A stretch of DNA of 64,000 nt from Acinetobacter sp. LoGeW2-3 (GTDB taxonomy: Bacteria; Pseudomonadota; Gammaproteobacteria; Pseudomonadales; Moraxellaceae), in assembly GCF_002688565.1 (NCBI RefSeq), contig NZ_CP024011.1, positions 1,736,001 through 1,800,000 on the forward strand, given 5' to 3'. The notes below the pieces were generated by a model. It made no database searches. It worked only from the letters and a program-made list of their open reading frames with translations, and was not told the origin of the DNA. The translations under genes and the position numbers were made by a program. The number at the start of each line of letters is the position of its first letter. Positions within the stretch are counted from its first letter, which is position 1. Positions 61,101 to 64,000 of this stretch are shown here, in pieces.

Positions 61101-62543
61101 ATGTCAGAGCCAAAAAGTGTCATCGATACCGGCGTCACCGAAACTACAGTACAAGAAGATTATTTTGCCCTGCGACAGCTGAAAAAAGGCGCCGTAGGCT
61201 GGCTGCTCCTGGTTGGGTTAGGCGTAGCCTATGTGATTTCAGGGGACTTTGCTGGCTGGAATTTTGGTCTGGCACAGGCGGGTTGGGGCGGAATGTTTAT
61301 TGCCACTATTGTCGTGGCATTTATGTACCTGTGCATGTGTTTGGCGATGTCTGAGATGTCAACCATGCTACCGACAGCGGGTGGGGGTTATAGCTTTGCC
61401 CGTACAGCTTTTGGTCCATTTGGCGGCTATTTGACAGGCAGTGCAATCTTGATCGAATATGCGATTGCACCCGCAGCAATTGCCTGCTTTATCGGGGCGT
61501 ATTGTGAGGCTTTATTTGGTATTGGCGGCTGGATTATTTATCTGGTCAGCTACCTAATCTTTATGGGGCTGCATCTTAAAGGCGCAGGCGAAGCGCTGAA
61601 GATCATGTTTATTATTACCGCAATTGCTGCTGTAGCCTTGATGGTGTTCATCTTTGGTATGTTGCCGCATTTTAATAGTGCAAACCTGTTCAATATTGCA
61701 GTCAATACTGGAGCCGCTGGCGCAAGTACTTTCCTGCCATTGGGCTATTTAGGGATCTGGGCTGCTGTACCTTATGCAATCTGGTTCTTCCTGGCGGTTG
61801 AAGGTGTGCCATTGGCAGCGGAAGAAGCTAAAGAGCCGGCAAAGTCCTTACCACGTGGTCTGATTGGTTCCATGCTGATTCTGGCTTTCTTTGCTTTAAG
61901 TATTCTGCTGCTAGGTCCAGGTGCTGCTGGGGCAGATGCGATGAAAGACTCTGGTGCGCCGTTGGTCGATGCTTTGGTTGCGGTCTATGGTACTAATACC
62001 TGGATGGCGAGCTTTGTCAATTTTGTCGGTCTGGCAGGCTTGATCGCAAGTTTCTTCTCGATTATCTATGCCTATTCCCGTCAAATCTTTGCGCTGTCAC
62101 GTGCAGGCTATTTACCGAAAAAACTATCCTTAACCAATACTAATCATGCACCGTATCTGGCGATCATCATTCCAGGGATTATTGGCTTCTTACTATCACT
62201 TTCAGGTGAAGGTGATCTGCTGATTTTAATGGCTGTGTTTGGTGCGACGATTTCTTATGTCCTGATGATGATGTCTTACATCAAACTCAAAGTATCTCGT
62301 CCGAATTTGGCACGTCCATACACAGCACCGGGTGGGATTGTGACTGCGTCGATTGCTTTAGTTCTTGCTGCAATTGCAGTGGTGGCTGGCTTCCTGGTTG
62401 ATCCAAAAGTCTGGTTAATGGCAGCTGCGATCTACGTGGTGCTAATTCTCTACTTCCTGTTATATAGCCGTCATCATCTGGTGGCAGGTACGCCGGAAGA
62501 AGAATTTGCCCGTATTGAGGCAGCAGAAAAAGAACTGAACTAA
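61101..62543 (+). CDS. eat: Ethanolamine permease
   Basis: 480 residues, 12 membrane helices, APC superfamily. Opens with YFALRQLKKGAVGWLLLVGLGVAYVISGDFAGWNFG-type sequence (seen at residues 21-56) and has the EEAKEPAKSLPRG loop, both typical of EutP/Eat ethanolamine transporters. Directly upstream of eutB with a 27-base gap, so probably one operon supplying ethanolamine for EutBC. Confidence 0.88.
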   Translation: MSEPKSVIDTGVTETTVQEDYFALRQLKKGAVGWLLLVGLGVAYVISGDFAGWNFGLAQAGWGGMFIATIVVAFMYLCMCLAMSEMSTMLPTAGGGYSFARTAFGPFGGYLTGSAILIEYAIAPAAIACFIGAYCEALFGIGGWIIYLVSYLIFMGLHLKGAGEALKIMFIITAIAAVALMVFIFGMLPHFNSANLFNIAVNTGAAGASTFLPLGYLGIWAAVPYAIWFFLAVEGVPLAAEEAKEPAKSLPRGLIGSMLILAFFALSILLLGPGAAGADAMKDSGAPLVDALVAVYGTNTWMASFVNFVGLAGLIASFFSIIYAYSRQIFALSRAGYLPKKLSLTNTNHAPYLAIIIPGIIGFLLSLSGEGDLLILMAVFGATISYVLMMMSYIKLKVSRPNLARPYTAPGGIVTASIALVLAAIAVVAGFLVDPKVWLMAAAIYVVLILYFLLYSRHHLVAGTPEEEFARIEAAEKELN

Positions 62544-62570
62544 ACCATCAAGCCAAGGGAGCATACGCTT

Positions 62571-63956
62571 ATGTTGTATCAGATTAATGTGGCTAATCAG
62601 CACTATGTTTTCGAGGATTTAAAAACGCTGATGGCCAAGGCTACCCCTGAACGTTCTGGCGATCAGCTGGCGGGGATTGCGGCCAATGATGCAACTGAGC
62701 GTGTTGCTGCACAAATGTGTCTGGCAGAGGTGCCGTTAAAGCAGTTTCTGAATGAAGCGCTGATTCCTTATGAAGAAGATGAGGTGACCCGACTGATTCT
62801 GGATGAACACGAGGCTGCTGCCTTTTATCCGATCTCGCACTTCACCGTGGGAGATTTCAGAAACTGGTTACTCAGCGAGGATGCCACGACTGAAAAGCTC
62901 ACGGCTTTAAAGACGGGACTCATCCCGGAAATGGTCGCGGCAGTGAGCAAGATCATGCGTAATCAGGACCTGATTCTGGTGGCGAAGAAATGCCGAGTGG
63001 TGACCCAGTTTAGAAATACCATTGGGCTGGAAGGACATCTGTCGACACGCTTGCAGCCAAATCACCCTACTGATGATCTGATGGGCATTTCCGCTTCGAT
63101 TCTGGATGGCTTGATGTATGGTAATGGTGATGCGGTGATCGGGATTAATCCCGCGACGGATAACCTGCAAAATCTGTCTGAGTTATTAAAATTACTCGAT
63201 CACATCATTCATGAATATGAAATTCCGACCCAGTCCTGTGTGCTGACTCATATCACTTCCGGGATTCAGCTCGTGAACAAAAACATCCCGATCGACCTGA
63301 TGTTCCAATCCATTGCTGGAACCCAAACCGCCAATACCGGTTTTGGGATTAATCTGGCTTTGTTGCAGGAAGGCTACGAAGCCACTTTAAGTTTGAAACG
63401 CGGCACAGTCGGTCAGAATGTGATGTATTTTGAAACCGGACAGGGCAGTGCCTTGTCCAGCAATGGGCATCATGGCGTTGATCAGCAGACCTTGGAAGCA
63501 CGTGCCTACGCCGTGGCGCGCAAGTTTAATCCGCTGTTAGTGAATACTGTGGTGGGTTTTATCGGACCAGAATATCTGTATAACGGTAAGCAGATTATTC
63601 GGGCGGGGCTGGAAGACCATTTCTGCGGCAAGCTACTCGGTGTGCCGATGGGCTGTGACATCTGTTACACCAATCATGCTGATGCCGATCAGGATGATAT
63701 GGATGTACTGCTAACTTTACTCGCCAATGCTGGTCTGAATTTTATTATGGGGATTCCAGGTTCGGATGATGTCATGCTGAACTATCAGACCACGTCTTTC
63801 CATGATGCCTTATATATTCGTCAGCTATTGGGATTGAAGCCTGCACCTGAATTTGATCACTGGCTGCAACAGCAGGGTATTCTGTCCCAGCAAGCCAATC
63901 AGTTGCAGTGGCCAACAGAATTACCCAAACAATTTTCTCGTCTGATGCTGTCTTAA
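62571..63956 (+). CDS. eutB: Ethanolamine ammonia-lyase large subunit
   Basis: 461 residues, usual for EutB. Adenosylcobalamin-dependent cleavage of ethanolamine to acetaldehyde and ammonia together with EutC. Recognised by PERSGDQLAGIAA, NHPTDDLMGISASILDG, FETGQGSALSSNGHHGVDQQ and CDICYTNHADADQDDMD. GGGAG upstream of the ATG. Followed after 6 bases by the eutC start. No microcompartment shell genes are visible in the window. Confidence 0.94.
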   Translation: MLYQINVANQHYVFEDLKTLMAKATPERSGDQLAGIAANDATERVAAQMCLAEVPLKQFLNEALIPYEEDEVTRLILDEHEAAAFYPISHFTVGDFRNWLLSEDATTEKLTALKTGLIPEMVAAVSKIMRNQDLILVAKKCRVVTQFRNTIGLEGHLSTRLQPNHPTDDLMGISASILDGLMYGNGDAVIGINPATDNLQNLSELLKLLDHIIHEYEIPTQSCVLTHITSGIQLVNKNIPIDLMFQSIAGTQTANTGFGINLALLQEGYEATLSLKRGTVGQNVMYFETGQGSALSSNGHHGVDQQTLEARAYAVARKFNPLLVNTVVGFIGPEYLYNGKQIIRAGLEDHFCGKLLGVPMGCDICYTNHADADQDDMDVLLTLLANAGLNFIMGIPGSDDVMLNYQTTSFHDALYIRQLLGLKPAPEFDHWLQQQGILSQQANQLQWPTELPKQFSRLMLS

Positions 63957-63962
63957 GGAGTG

Positions 63963-64000
63963 ATGATGAAACTGGTTCCTGATGTGCAATTTCAGTCACA
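63963..64000 (+). CDS. eutC: Ethanolamine ammonia-lyase small subunit, first codons
   Basis: Starts at ATG 63963 (or 63966) behind AAGGAG, which overlaps the eutB stop region, and reads MMKLVPDVQFQS before the right edge. Identity is inferred from position after eutB; only 12 codons are visible. Confidence 0.6.
   Translation, partial: MMKLVPDVQFQS

Noticed and set aside
62571..64000. Ethanolamine microcompartment operon
   Set aside because: Only the permease, eutB and the first codons of eutC are visible, with no shell protein genes in the window.

Overview
The window looks like a chromosomal segment of an Acinetobacter species. The evidence is a moderately AT-rich gammaproteobacterial gene set with clear Acinetobacter-type versions of several loci: the BfmR/BfmS two-component pair, a 14-subunit complex I operon with fused nuoCD, the gcd membrane glucose dehydrogenase, an AcnD-type methylisocitrate dehydratase and a Bap/BLP-type surface protein with a type I secretion tail. 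No rRNA, tRNA, CRISPR array, intact insertion sequence or prophage was seen. The species cannot be named from sequence inspection alone.

Layout. 1-5.0 kb: the 5' part of a membrane-tethered multicopper oxidase (minus strand), a solitary acnD, a GC-rich palindromic repeat, a terminator and an AT-rich gene with a HEPN-like motif. 5.1-16.8 kb: a run of small, mostly monocistronic genes (zinc ribbons, DUF4126, DUF6868, SIMPL, rluA, a DUF4041-like coiled coil, rraB, yjdM, an isomerase, thiD, a HAD phosphatase). Two near-identical 196-nt copies of an apparent small RNA are embedded at 7.7 and 9.4 kb. 17.3-20.1 kb: a compact Bap-like adhesin. 20.5-26.7 kb: a periplasmic glucose-oxidation module of an OprB porin, the PQQ-dependent Gcd and a TonB-dependent receptor that reads as a YncD/PqqU homologue, i.e. 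a PQQ importer. 26.8-29.4 kb: arsenic resistance (arsH, acr3, arsR on the minus strand; arsC divergent). 29.5-34.6 kb: class I ribonucleotide reductase nrdB and nrdA. Between them lie two small genes, a candidate small RNA and a second copy of the palindromic repeat. NrdR-like boxes and a DnaA box lie upstream of nrdA. 35.1-37.5 kb: bfmRS. 38.4-53.5 kb: nuoA-N. 53.6-57.0 kb: upp, a cold-shock protein and a degenerate membrane-anchored relative, then a FinR/YeiE-type LysR regulator divergent from fpr. 57.1-60.2 kb: a glutamate/aspartate ABC transporter whose binding-protein gene gltI carries both a signal-peptide frameshift and an internal stop. 60.5-64 kb: a STAS-like protein, then an ethanolamine permease, eutB and the first codons of eutC.

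How the parts fit. OprB would bring sugar into the periplasm, Gcd would oxidise it with electrons passing to ubiquinone, and the PqqU-like receptor would supply the PQQ cofactor. No PQQ biosynthesis genes are in the window, so scavenging of external PQQ is a testable inference. Complex I feeds the same quinone pool from NADH. The ethanolamine genes would supply acetaldehyde and ammonium. The transport genes gltJKL appear intact but have lost their own binding protein.

Limits. All family calls come from reading motifs and remembered homologues; no search was run. Starts were chosen from ribosome-binding sites and family length. Where the longest reading frame began upstream at TTG or GTG without support, a shorter start is given.
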